A stretch of 64,000 nt of DNA from DATJKD01 sp963728295 (GTDB lineage Bacteria; Pseudomonadota; Gammaproteobacteria; Steroidobacterales; Steroidobacteraceae): contig CAVSKB010000016.1 in the NCBI GenBank assembly GCA_963728295.1, positions 62,001 to 126,000 on the forward strand. The letters run 5' to 3'. A program made the translations under genes and the position numbers. The notes under the pieces were generated by a model. It made no database searches. It saw only the letters and a program-made list of their open reading frames with translations, and had not been told where the DNA came from. Below are positions 40,341-50,347 of this stretch, piece by piece (the first letter of the stretch is position 1; the number at the start of each line of letters is the position of its first letter).

Positions 40341-42536
40341 CTAGAGTTTAGCCGCGACGAGCTTTTCGATCACGCCTTCCAGTGCTTCTGGGCGGCCAAT
40401 CCCGAACCCCTGGGCGAATTCAACCCCCAGCCGGGCCGTGATCCGGCGGATCTCGTCGGTTTCGACGCCTTCCGCGACCGTCTGCAGGCCGATGGCCCGG
40501 GCGAGCTGCACGATCGCGCTCAACATGGCCTGGGACCGCTTATCCCCGACGATGTCGCACACCAGGCTGCTGTCGATCTTGAGCGAGGTAACCGGCAGCG
40601 TCTTCAGATACCCCAGCGAGCTCAGGCCACGCCCGAAGTCGTCCAGGGCGACCTCGAAACCCAGGTCATGCAGGCGGCGGATCAGCGCCTCCGCGCGCAC
40701 GATGTTCGCCACCGCCGCGGTCTCGGTCAGCTCGAAGGCGAGAATCTGCGGAGGCACGCGCGCCTCGCGCAGTTGCGCGTCGAGGAACGCGCAGAAATCC
40801 TCGTCTCCGAGCGACTGCCCCGAGATATTCACCGCGAACCTTGCGCCCTTGTCGGCGAGCGGCTGCGCCAGGGGCGCGAGCAGCTTGAGCACGTGGCTCA
40901 CGACCCAGCGATCGACCGCCGGCGCGAGCTGGTAGCGCTCCGCCGCCGAGAGAAATTTCTCAGGCGTGATCGTCCGCTGCTGCTCGTCCGTCATCCGCAG
41001 CAGCAGCTCGTACTTGGCGCCGGGGGCGGTGCCGTTGAGCGGCACGATGGGCTGCGCCTCGAGCCGGAACGAGCCGTGGGCCAGCGCATGTCGCAGCGTG
41101 CCGACCAGCGTCACGTCGGTGTAACGGCGCACGATGCTTTGGTCGCTGTCTTCGTACAGCTCGACGCGGTTGCGGCCGCGGTCCTTGGCAGCCTTGCAGG
41201 CGATCTCCGCCGCGGCGAGCGCATGCGCAAGCGGCTGCTTGCCGCCGTCGACGCGCGCAACGCCAAAGCTCGCGGACACCTCCGCCGCCTTGCCGCCGGC
41301 GATGAAGTCGAGGCCGGCGAGCCGGTCGCACAGCATCTCCGCGAATTCCCGTCCGCGATCGAGCGGCGCCTCGACCATCAGCACGGCGAAGCGGTCGCCG
41401 GAGATGCGCGAGGCGAGCATCCGTGGCGCAAGCGCGCGGCGGATCACCTCGGCGACGCGCACGATCACCTCGTCGCCCACGTGCAGACCGAGGTTCTCGT
41501 TGAGCACGTGCAGGCGGTCGATGTCGACGTAGATGACGCAATTCTCGACGCGTGCATCGGTGCGCATCGCGGCCTGAGCACGCTTCTCGAACGCCGGTCG
41601 GGTGAGGAGCCCCGTCGCGGGATCGTAGGCATTGAGCAGGATGTGCGCCGCACGCCGCGCGAGGAGCTCGACGATCCGTACCTGGCGGAGGTCAAAGTCC
41701 GGCGCGCCCGGTGGCTTATAGAGTGCCAGCATCCCGAGCACGCGCTGGGCGCCCTGCATCACCGGACAGCAGAGCACCTTGTACGGCACGCGCGCAAGCG
41801 TCCCTGGGCGGCTCGGATCGTTGGAGACCAGCGTTTTCTGCTGCTGTTGAGTCCAGGCGAGCAGCGGGCGATGCGTCTGCGTGAGAACGTCCGCGCCCGC
41901 CCGCGGCGGCGTGCCCTCTCCGGTGCGGCACACCGCGATGTTGCGGTCGGGGATCACCAGCGCGCCGACACTGCAGCCCAGATGGCCGACGCAGCTCTGC
42001 ACGAGCTGGGCGAAATCCTCCGCCGATCCGGTCGCCTCGTCCTGCGTGTTGCCGAGCAGGAGCTCGAGGTCGCCGTCGCGGACCACGAGGTCCCGTTGCA
42101 GCGCGCCGATGTCGTGCTGTGACCCGAGCTCTCGCTGCAGGCAGTCGAGCACCGGCCGTAGCAGTCCGTGTACCAGTGTGAAGGGTCGCGCCTCGCGCCC
42201 CTTGGTGGCCTCGCGGCAGACCACGCCCGCGGCGCCGACCAGCGTACCCTCGCCATCGCGCAGCAGGAAAACGTAGACGCCGTGCTCGTCGTCCATCGGC
42301 AGCATGCGCCCCGTGCTGCGCTCGCCCGGCCCCAGTTCCGCGGACAGCGATTCCTCCAGCAACCGGCGCAGCTCGGGCACATCGCGGCCGTCGCTCATCC
42401 ATGCGGGTACGCCCATGCGATCGTAGATCGCAATCGACTGAGCGCGCGGCATCAGCATGCGTATGAGCTGGCCGTACGGCTCGAGCGTCGTACTGCGCGA
42501 AACGGGATTCAGCTCGCTGACTGCCGCGGCGGACAT
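40341..42536 (-). CDS. GAF-like / degenerate GGDEF / EAL c-di-GMP signalling protein
   Basis: A 731-residue protein without transmembrane helices. The N-terminal part (about 150-310) looks like a GAF-type sensor (CSVGALVIPDRNIAVCR, VLCCPVMQGAQRVLGMLALY). The GGDEF domain (about 315-475) has SGDRF where GGDEF or GGEEF is expected, so cyclase activity is unlikely. The EAL domain (about 490-730) keeps the likely catalytic residues: Glu in YELLLR, NISGQSL, ELTET, LDDFGRG, TSLKID and AEGVET. It is therefore probably a phosphodiesterase that lowers c-di-GMP. The stop is 24 bases before ctpA. A c-di-GMP riboswitch lies 14 kb away in the window. Confidence 0.85.
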   Translation of the reverse strand: MSAAAVSELNPVSRSTTLEPYGQLIRMLMPRAQSIAIYDRMGVPAWMSDGRDVPELRRLLEESLSAELGPGERSTGRMLPMDDEHGVYVFLLRDGEGTLVGAAGVVCREATKGREARPFTLVHGLLRPVLDCLQRELGSQHDIGALQRDLVVRDGDLELLLGNTQDEATGSAEDFAQLVQSCVGHLGCSVGALVIPDRNIAVCRTGEGTPPRAGADVLTQTHRPLLAWTQQQQKTLVSNDPSRPGTLARVPYKVLCCPVMQGAQRVLGMLALYKPPGAPDFDLRQVRIVELLARRAAHILLNAYDPATGLLTRPAFEKRAQAAMRTDARVENCVIYVDIDRLHVLNENLGLHVGDEVIVRVAEVIRRALAPRMLASRISGDRFAVLMVEAPLDRGREFAEMLCDRLAGLDFIAGGKAAEVSASFGVARVDGGKQPLAHALAAAEIACKAAKDRGRNRVELYEDSDQSIVRRYTDVTLVGTLRHALAHGSFRLEAQPIVPLNGTAPGAKYELLLRMTDEQQRTITPEKFLSAAERYQLAPAVDRWVVSHVLKLLAPLAQPLADKGARFAVNISGQSLGDEDFCAFLDAQLREARVPPQILAFELTETAAVANIVRAEALIRRLHDLGFEVALDDFGRGLSSLGYLKTLPVTSLKIDSSLVCDIVGDKRSQAMLSAIVQLARAIGLQTVAEGVETDEIRRITARLGVEFAQGFGIGRPEALEGVIEKLVAAKL

Positions 42537-42712
42537 CCGGGGCCTAGAAATGCGGTGGACGGGTCATTTGGACATAGGGTGGCTGACTCGGTCCCGTCGG
42601 ACCTTGACGCGAGCCGCACTTTGCCCCGAGCCCGGCGATGCTGCGAGACGCAGATCCGGCGTGTTTCTACATAATCAGGAAACGGCGCTCCTGGGGCGGA
42701 TGCGCCGCGCGG

Positions 42713-43927
42713 TCAACGCCGCTGCAGCCAGTTTTCGGGGTTGACGGGTTCGCGACCGCGACGCACCTCGAAGTAGAGCGCCGGCTGGTTGTTTCCGCCC
42801 GAATCGCCTACCGAGGCGATCACGTCACCCGCGGCGACCGGCTCACCGACCTTGCGGAAGAGCTCTTCGTTGTGCCCGTACAGGCTCATGTAACCCTTAC
42901 CGTGATCGAGCACGATCATCAGCCCCATCCCCGGCAACCAGTCGGCGTACACGACGCGCCCTGCAAAGGGAGCGCGCACGCGCGCACCGCGATCGGTCCC
43001 GACCAGCATTCCCTGCCAGCGCAGCGATCCGCCGGCGCGCGGCTGGCCGAACCGCGCCAGCACTTTCCCCGATTGCACCGGCCAGGGCAGCTTGCCCCGC
43101 AGGCCTTCGAATGGCGCCTGTTTTGCCACCGGGACGTTCTCGAGTGCCTTGCGCAGTTCGGCGATCAATTTCTCGAGCGAGCGCGCCTGGTTCTGCAGGC
43201 GTGAGATCTCTCCGCCCCGGGACTTGATCTGCGAATCGATCGACGCAACGGCGCGGTTGCGCCGATTCTGCGCGGCGCTCAGCGCGTCGACCTCCTGCTG
43301 CTGGAGGGCTTCCAGCGCGCGCAGGCGCTCGGTCTCGGCGGCGATCTTCTCGCGCACCAGTGCCAGGTGCTCGAGCTTGTCGCGGATCCCGTCGATGCGC
43401 CCGGCGCGCGCGCGGCCGAAATAGCCGTACCAGGCGAGCGTGCGGCCGAAGCTGGCAGGGTCCTCCTGGTTCAGGAGCAGCTTGAGCTGCTCCTCGCGCC
43501 CGTTTACGTAGGCCGCACGCAGTTCCCCGGCGAGCGCCACGCGCTCCGTCGCGAGCTCTGCCTCGCGGCGCGCTTGCTCGCGCTCGAGCTCGCTCAACTG
43601 CGCTTCGCTCTGCAGGCGCTGCTCGCGTGCTTCCTCGAGACGCCGGCGCGCCGCCTGCGCGCTCTGCTCCGCGTCGCGGAGCTCGGCGCCGAGCCGATCG
43701 CGCTTCTCGATATCGGCATTGACCTCCTTCTGGATCCGGTCGATTCGCGACCGGACACGCTTCAGCTCCGCTTCCTTCTGTGCGGGCGTGGGCTCGGCCG
43801 CCCCCGTGAGCCCGGCCGGAAGACTGACCACGAGCAGACCGGCTGCGAGCAGGCCCGGGAGGGCCCTGCACGAGCCCGCTCGTGCGGCTGCCGGCCGCGG
43901 CCTTGAGTTCGAGAGCCGCTGATGCAT
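42713..43927 (-). CDS. envC: Murein hydrolase activator EnvC
   Basis: A 404-residue exported protein. The start ending at 43927 gives a basic N-region and a hydrophobic signal (LPGLLAAGLLVVSLPAGLTG). Residues about 40-270 are a long coiled coil (AELKRVRSRIDRIQKEVNAD onward). The C-terminal LytM/M23 domain reads VLDHGKGYMSLYGHN and ALYFEVRRGREPVNPENWL. As in E. coli EnvC, the expected HxxxD metal site is absent (RWQGMLVGT in its place), so it should activate amidases rather than cut murein itself. It is divergent from the rhodanese-grxC-secB group. Confidence 0.92.
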   Translation of the reverse strand: MHQRLSNSRPRPAAARAGSCRALPGLLAAGLLVVSLPAGLTGAAEPTPAQKEAELKRVRSRIDRIQKEVNADIEKRDRLGAELRDAEQSAQAARRRLEEAREQRLQSEAQLSELEREQARREAELATERVALAGELRAAYVNGREEQLKLLLNQEDPASFGRTLAWYGYFGRARAGRIDGIRDKLEHLALVREKIAAETERLRALEALQQQEVDALSAAQNRRNRAVASIDSQIKSRGGEISRLQNQARSLEKLIAELRKALENVPVAKQAPFEGLRGKLPWPVQSGKVLARFGQPRAGGSLRWQGMLVGTDRGARVRAPFAGRVVYADWLPGMGLMIVLDHGKGYMSLYGHNEELFRKVGEPVAAGDVIASVGDSGGNNQPALYFEVRRGREPVNPENWLQRR

Positions 43928-43986
43928 TCGTCGAATCGTGCGCCGCGCCGGGGAAAAGGTGCGCAAGTCTAGCGTTTCGGCCGGGC

Positions 43987-43995
43987 TGCTATAAT
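43987..43995 (+). promoter_or_regulatory. Extended -10 promoter of the rhodanese-grxC-secB-gpsA group
   Basis: TGCTATAAT is a perfect extended -10 (TGn plus TATAAT) ending 23 bases before the rhodanese ATG. The predicted start point near 44002 leaves a leader of about 16 bases. No convincing -35 is seen, as expected for an extended -10 promoter. Confidence 0.65.
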
Positions 43996-44018
43996 CCGCG
44001 CCCCTTTTTAGGGCCCAC

Positions 44019-44456
44019 ATGCAGCAGTTTCTCGAATACGTCGCGAATCACCCCGTTCTGGTTGGTGCCACCGTGCTCCTGGCCCTGGCGGCACTCGCCT
44101 ACGAATGGTCGCGGGCTCGCGGCGGTGGTCTCTCCGTCGGGCCGACCGATGCGGTGCGGCTGATGAACCAGGGGGCACTGGTCCTCGACGTGCGGTCGCG
44201 GGACCAGTACGACACCGGTCACGTGATCGACGCGCGGAACGTCCCGAGCGCCGACCTCTCTCAGAGCGTCGAGACACTGAAAAAGTACCGTGAGAAGCCG
44301 GTGCTGACCTGCTGCGAGACCGGCATGACTGCCAGCGCCGCAGCCCGGACGCTCCGCGAGCAGGGTTTCAGCAAGGTCGCCAGCCTGCGCGGCGGACTCC
44401 AGGCATGGCGGGCCGAAAACCTGCCGCTGGTCCGCAGCGACGCCAAGGGCCGGTGA
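44019..44456 (+). CDS. Membrane-anchored rhodanese-like protein
   Basis: A 145-residue protein with one N-terminal transmembrane helix (VLVGATVLLALAALAYEW) and a rhodanese domain: LVLDVRSRDQYDTGHVIDAR, the active-site loop CCETGMTAS with the catalytic Cys, and LRGGLQAW. It corresponds to the YibN-type gene found next to grxC and secB in gammaproteobacteria. The stop is 2 bases before grxC, so it is the first gene of this operon. Confidence 0.9.
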   Translation: MQQFLEYVANHPVLVGATVLLALAALAYEWSRARGGGLSVGPTDAVRLMNQGALVLDVRSRDQYDTGHVIDARNVPSADLSQSVETLKKYREKPVLTCCETGMTASAAARTLREQGFSKVASLRGGLQAWRAENLPLVRSDAKGR

Positions 44457-44458
44457 CG

Positions 44459-44731
44459 ATGACGGCTGCGGTCGGTGAAGTCCTCATGTACTCGACCTCC
44501 TGGTGCGGATTCTGCGAGCGGGCGCGTGGCCTGCTTCGGCGCAAGGGGGTGGAGTTTCGGGAGATCAAGCTGGATGAGACACCGGGCGAACGCGAGACCA
44601 TGATGAACCGCTCCGGCGGGCGCCGCTCGGTGCCGCAGATCTTCATAGGCGATCGCCACATCGGAGGCTATGACGAGCTTGCTGCGCTCGAGCGCAAGGG
44701 CGAGCTCGACCAACTGCTCGGCCGCGCCTGA
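44459..44731 (+). CDS. grxC: Glutaredoxin 3
   Basis: A 90-residue dithiol glutaredoxin. The redox motif is CGFC in YSTSWCGFCERARGLL (canonical CPYC), followed by the cis-proline segment SVPQIFIGDRHIGGYDEL, which binds glutathione. Length and layout are typical of GrxC. The start ATG at 44459 lies 2 bases after the rhodanese stop. The Gly-Phe in the CxxC motif is a departure from the classic Pro-Tyr. Confidence 0.92.
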   Translation: MTAAVGEVLMYSTSWCGFCERARGLLRRKGVEFREIKLDETPGERETMMNRSGGRRSVPQIFIGDRHIGGYDELAALERKGELDQLLGRA

Positions 44732-44771
44732 TGGGGCCGCGCACTACCTGATACCTAACGAAGGACGGACG

Positions 44772-45269
44772 ATGACCCAGGAAACACCCCCAGCGGCGAC
44801 CCCGCCGACTGTCGACCCAAATGCGCCGGTGGTGAACCCGCAGGCGATATACATCAAGGACTGCTCGTTCGAGGCGCCGAACGGTCCCTTCGTGCCGGGA
44901 ACGCAGGGCACGCCAAGCGTCAGTCTCAACCTCGGCACGCGGGCAACTGCGCTCGCCCAGGACATGCACGAGATCGTGCTGCAGGTGAACCTCGAGGCCA
45001 AGATGGGTGACCGCACCGTGTGGCTGCTCGAGCTGCAGCAGGCTGGCGCGTTTTTGATCCGCAACCTCGCGGCGAACGACCTGGCGCAGGTGCTGTCCAT
45101 CATGGCTCCGAACTACCTGATGGCCTATGCCCGCGCGACGGTCTCCGACCTCGTCGGCCGGGGCGGCTTTCAGCCATTCCTGCTCCCGCTGGTGACCTTC
45201 GAGGGGCTGCATGCCCGTGCAGCGGCGCAGCAGGCGGCGCAGCAGCAGGCGACCTCGGCCGTCAACTGA
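44772..45269 (+). CDS. secB: Protein-export chaperone SecB
   Basis: A 165-residue cytosolic chaperone that keeps preproteins unfolded and delivers them to SecA. The family start of the fold is QAIYIKDCSFEAPNGP, then LQVNLEAKMGDRTVWLLE, QAGAF, and the closing LPLVTFEGLHARA. The start ATG at 44772 has AAGGACGG just upstream. The N-terminal 20 residues are Pro/Ala-rich and longer than in E. coli. It lies between grxC and gpsA, the usual order. Confidence 0.94.
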   Translation: MTQETPPAATPPTVDPNAPVVNPQAIYIKDCSFEAPNGPFVPGTQGTPSVSLNLGTRATALAQDMHEIVLQVNLEAKMGDRTVWLLELQQAGAFLIRNLAANDLAQVLSIMAPNYLMAYARATVSDLVGRGGFQPFLLPLVTFEGLHARAAAQQAAQQQATSAVN

Positions 45270-45279
45270 GCGGCTGGCG

Positions 45280-46311
45280 GTGGCAGCGGAGACCGAGGCC
45301 ACGGAACGCAACCGACGGTCCATTGCTGTCATCGGCGCCGGCTCCTGGGGCACGGCGCTCGCGATTCACCTGGCGCGGACCGGGCATGCGACAGTGCTAT
45401 GGGGCCGCGACCCCGCCGCGCTCGCGGACATGGCCGCGACACGGAGCAACCGTCGGTACCTTCCCGACGCGGTGTTCCCCGACGGACTGGCGGTCGAGCC
45501 TGACCTGCCGCGCGCCGTGGATCGCGCCCTGGACCTGCTGATCGCGGTGCCGAGTCACGGCTTTAGCCGCGTCCTCGCCGATCTCAGGCCCATGCTCCGG
45601 GACGGGATGCGAATCGCGTGGGCCACGAAGGGCTTCGAGGTCGAAACCGGTCGCCTGCCTCACCAGGTGGCAGCCGAGGTCCTGGGTGAGGCGGTGCCTA
45701 CCGCCGTGCTGTCCGGGCCGACCTTCGCGCGCGAGGTCGGCGCCGGGTTGCCCACCGCAATGACCATCGCCTCGCGCGACGAGGCGTATGCGCTGTCGCT
45801 TGCGAAGGGGCTCTCGGGACCGAATTTCCGCGCGTACACGTCTTCCGACATGATCGGCGTAGAGGTGGGCGGCGCGACCAAGAACGTGCTCGCCATCGGC
45901 GCCGGCATTTCGGACGGGCTCGGCTTTGGCGCCAACACGCGCGTCGCCCTGATCACGCGCGGGCTGGCCGAGATGATGCGGCTCGGAGTAGCGCTTGGCG
46001 CGGAGAAGGACACCTTCATGGGTCTGGCGGGCCTCGGTGATCTGGTGCTCACCTGCACCGACGATCAGTCGCGAAACCGCCGTCTCGGCCTGATGCTGGC
46101 CGCGGGCCGCACGCTTACGGAGGCACAAGCGGCAATCGGGCAGGTGGTCGAGGGTGTGCTGGCCGCCCGTGCTGTGCGCGCGGTCGCCCGCCGCGCCGGG
46201 GTCGAGATGCCGATCACCGAGCAGCTTTACGCGGCTCTCTACGAAGGGGCGCCTCCCCGCGAAGCAGTCGCCGCCTTGATGCGGCGCGCAGTGAAATCCG
46301 AGGTCCGCTGA
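45280..46311 (+). CDS. gpsA: Glycerol-3-phosphate dehydrogenase [NAD(P)+]
   Basis: A 343-residue enzyme making sn-glycerol-3-phosphate for phospholipids. The N-terminal Rossmann motif is VIGAGSWGTALAIHLARTG. Later segments are AVPSHGFSRVL, SGPTFAREVGAGLPTA and the catalytic-lysine region GGATKNVLAIGAG, with GLAGLGDLVLTC. No ATG fits the N-terminus. The GTG at 45280, 11 bases after secB, is the best start though its ribosome binding site is weak. It ends the rhodanese-grxC-secB-gpsA series. Confidence 0.94.
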   Translation: MAAETEATERNRRSIAVIGAGSWGTALAIHLARTGHATVLWGRDPAALADMAATRSNRRYLPDAVFPDGLAVEPDLPRAVDRALDLLIAVPSHGFSRVLADLRPMLRDGMRIAWATKGFEVETGRLPHQVAAEVLGEAVPTAVLSGPTFAREVGAGLPTAMTIASRDEAYALSLAKGLSGPNFRAYTSSDMIGVEVGGATKNVLAIGAGISDGLGFGANTRVALITRGLAEMMRLGVALGAEKDTFMGLAGLGDLVLTCTDDQSRNRRLGLMLAAGRTLTEAQAAIGQVVEGVLAARAVRAVARRAGVEMPITEQLYAALYEGAPPREAVAALMRRAVKSEVR

Positions 46312-46334
46312 GTGGCGCCGTCGCGCCGCTGGCA

Positions 46335-46340
46335 TAGAAT
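46335..46340 (+). promoter_or_regulatory. Candidate -10 box for the CBS-pyrD pair
   Basis: TAGAAT lies 40 bases before the CBS start, in the 68-base gap after gpsA. A GGAAG near 46367 could serve as ribosome binding site. No strong -35 is seen. Confidence 0.35.
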
Positions 46341-46379
46341 TAGGACCAGGAAAACCCACGGGCTTCAGGAAGCACGACG

Positions 46380-46808
46380 ATGATGTTCGTGAGACAACTG
46401 CTGGCGGGCAAGGGTCACGACGTCTGGAGCATCGACGCCGAGGAGCCCGTCCTCGAAGCCATCCAGATCATGGCGGACCGGCGCGTCGGTGCCCTGCCGG
46501 TGCTGCGTGGCGGCGAGCTCGCGGGCATCATCTCCGAGCGCGATTACGCTCGGAAGGTCATCCTGCTCGGCCGCTCCTCCGCCGAGACGCCGGTGTGGCA
46601 GATCATGAGCGCACCCGCGATCACGGTGACACTCGAGGAAACGGTGCAGCAATGCATGGAAATCATGACCGAGCGGCGGATCCGTCACCTGCCGGTGGTC
46701 GACGGTGGCCGCATGGTGGGCATGATTTCGATCGGCGACTGCGTGCGTGCCGTCATCGAGGACCAGACGGAAACGATCCAGCAGCTCGAGCGGTTCATCT
46801 CGGGATGA
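46380..46808 (+). CDS. Two-CBS-domain protein
   Basis: A 142-residue soluble protein consisting of a tandem CBS pair (Bateman module): MADRRVGALPVLRGGELAGI with SERDYARKV in the first domain, and MTERRIRHLPVVDGGRMVGM with SIGDCVRAVI in the second. Such stand-alone proteins bind adenine nucleotides and modulate partners. The stop overlaps the start of the following dihydroorotate dehydrogenase gene (ATGA), so the two are translationally coupled and may interact. Confidence 0.9.
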   Translation: MMFVRQLLAGKGHDVWSIDAEEPVLEAIQIMADRRVGALPVLRGGELAGIISERDYARKVILLGRSSAETPVWQIMSAPAITVTLEETVQQCMEIMTERRIRHLPVVDGGRMVGMISIGDCVRAVIEDQTETIQQLERFISG

Positions 46809-47764
46809 GGCCGGACCCGCTCGCCGTCGAATTCCTCGGGCTCAAACTCGCCTCTCCCATCGTCCTGCTGTCGGGCTGCGTCGGCTTCGGCGAGGAGTAC
46901 ACCCGGGTCGAGGGATTCTCGAATACGGCTGTCGGGGCGATCGTGCTCAAGGGCACCACCCGCGAACCGCGGCTCGGCAATCCGCCCCATCGTATCTACG
47001 AGACGCCGATGGGGATGCTGAACGCGATCGGTCTTCAGAACCCGGGCGTCGATCACGTGGTGCGGAAGATCCTGCCGACGCTCGATTTCTCAGAGACGCG
47101 CTTCATCGCGAACGTCTGCGGCTCGACGATCGAAGACTACGTGGAGGTGACGCGCCGGTTCGACGACTCGCCGATCGACGCGATCGAAATCAACATCTCC
47201 TGCCCGAACATCAAGGAAGGCGGAGTGCAGTTCGGCAACTACCCTGACATGTCGGGACGCGTAGTCGAGGCGTGCCGCAAGGTCACGTCCAAGCCGCTCA
47301 TCACCAAGCTGTCGCCCAACCAGACCGACATCCGCGAGAACGCACGCCGCTGCATCGAAGCTGGAAGCGACGGACTCGCCGTCATCAACACCATCATGGG
47401 CATGGCCATCGACGTACAGACGCGGCGTCCGGTGATCGGCAACGTACAGGGCGGCCTCTCGGGCCCCGCGATCAAGCCCATCGCGCTCCTCAAGGTGATG
47501 CAGGTGGCCGAGGTTGCGCGCACGCACAATGTCCCGATCATCGGGCAGGGCGGGATCTCATCCGCATCGGATGCGCTCGAGTTCCTGCTCGCGGGCGCGG
47601 CGACGGTCGGCGTCGGGACCGCGCTCTTCTACGATCCGCTGGTCTGCGACAAGATCAACTCCGGCCTCGCAGAACACCTGTCAGCACACGGGTTGCCGTC
47701 GATCGTCGCGCTCACGGGCGATCTCCACGTCCCGGCGCGCAGGCTCGAAGCCAACTACTGCTGA
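46805..47764 (+). CDS. Dihydroorotate dehydrogenase, class 1B-type catalytic subunit
   Basis: A 319-residue FMN enzyme of pyrimidine synthesis. Features of class 1B PyrD are clear: the active-site cysteine in NISCPNIKEGG, KLSPN, VINTIMGM, GGLSGPAIKP and IIGQGGISSASDALEF. Class 1B enzymes normally need the PyrK iron-sulfur/FAD subunit and use NAD, but no pyrK is adjacent, and gammaproteobacteria usually rely on membrane-bound class 2 PyrD. A PreA-like dihydropyrimidine dehydrogenase activity is a lesser alternative. It is coupled to the CBS gene and converges with ntrC. Confidence 0.85.
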   Translation: MRPDPLAVEFLGLKLASPIVLLSGCVGFGEEYTRVEGFSNTAVGAIVLKGTTREPRLGNPPHRIYETPMGMLNAIGLQNPGVDHVVRKILPTLDFSETRFIANVCGSTIEDYVEVTRRFDDSPIDAIEINISCPNIKEGGVQFGNYPDMSGRVVEACRKVTSKPLITKLSPNQTDIRENARRCIEAGSDGLAVINTIMGMAIDVQTRRPVIGNVQGGLSGPAIKPIALLKVMQVAEVARTHNVPIIGQGGISSASDALEFLLAGAATVGVGTALFYDPLVCDKINSGLAEHLSAHGLPSIVALTGDLHVPARRLEANYC

Positions 47765-47816
47765 GGTGCCGCTGAGGCGCCGGTGCGTCGTCGGGCCCCA
47801 TCTCCTCGAGCGCGTG

Positions 47817-49200
<1,384 letters not shown>

Positions 49201-49208
<8 letters not shown>

Positions 49209-50307
49209 GCTCGCCGAGCTCGTTGTGGTCGAACGGCAGCAGGATCGTGAACACGGTGCGGCCCGGCCGGCTCTCGAACTCGATGAGGCCGTCGTGACGG
49301 CCCACCAGGTCCTGCGCCACGGCGAGGCCCAGGCCGGAGCCGCCTGCGCGCCCCGTCACGAGCGGATAGAAGATCGTGTCCTTGAGCTCGGCCGGCACGC
49401 CCGGCCCGTCGTCCTCCACCTGGATGCTGGCGACGACGCGGTAGCTTCGGCTGCCGATACTCGCATTGGTCAGCGCGCGCGTGCGCAGCACGATGCGCCC
49501 TTTCGACCCCACGGCCTGCACGGCGTTGCGGCCGAGATTCAGGAGCGCCTGGATGACGAGGTTGCGGTCGAGACGCAGACGCGGAAGGCTCGGATCGTAG
49601 TCTCGTTCGATCTGCACGGGGCCGGGGGCCTCCGCCGCGAGTAGATGACCGACGTGCTGCACCAGCTCGTGGATGTTGACCGGCTCCTTGCAGGGTTGCT
49701 GTCCCGGACCCAGGAGCGCATCGACGAGGCCAGCGAGCCGATCGGCCTCGGCGATGATGACCGATGTGTACTCGTGCAGGGCTCGGTCCTTGAGCTCGCG
49801 CTCCAGCAATTGCGCTGCGCCGCGGAGCCCACCCAGCGGATTGCGGATTTCGTGCGCGAGTTGCCGCACCATCGCGCGACTGCCGCCGAGCTGCGTCAGT
49901 AGCGCGTTCTCGCGCAGGATGCGCTGGTGTTGCGTCACGTCCGCAATCTCGACCAGCACGCCGCCCGGCCGGCCCGGCTGATCGAAGGGGCTGACCGTCA
50001 CGTCGATCACGCGCTCGGGCGCGCCCGGATTGCCGGCGAGATGCAGCTCACGGCGGGAGCATGGTGCGCCCGCGGCACGCGCCCGCGCGACGAGCGTCTC
50101 GAGCTCGGCGTTGTTACGCAGGAGCTCCTTGAGCGAGCGCCCGCCCGCGGTATTGCGGCTGACGCCGAACAGATCCTCGGCCGGTTCGTTGAGGTGCAGC
50201 ACGGTGCCATCGCCGTCCAGCCACACCACGCAGGTGGCAAGTCCATCGAGGACCTGGGTGAGCTCGGGCGGCGATGCTCGCGCGTGGCCGCGCAGCTCGG
50301 CAGCCAC
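49201..50307 (-). CDS. ntrB: Nitrogen regulation sensor histidine kinase NtrB (GlnL)
   Basis: A 368-residue cytosolic kinase/phosphatase of NtrC. A PAS domain lies at about 15-120 (VLDGLATCVVWLDGDGTVLH). The H-box is RQLAHEIRNPLGGLRGAAQL with the phosphoacceptor His. The catalytic ATP-binding domain has NLGRNAVQAV, VEDDGPGVP and GSGLGLAVAQDL. GTG ending at 50307 is taken as start; a TTG two codons upstream is possible. It is coupled to ntrC and follows the DUF4124 gene. Confidence 0.94.
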
Positions 50308-50347
50308 GATCAACCCCCGCCGCGGCGCCGGCGACGACGGAGCGCGG

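Noticed and set aside
40068..42122. Open frame of 684 codons opposite the GGDEF-EAL gene
   Set aside because: It is a complementary-frame artefact; the minus strand carries the conserved EAL motifs.
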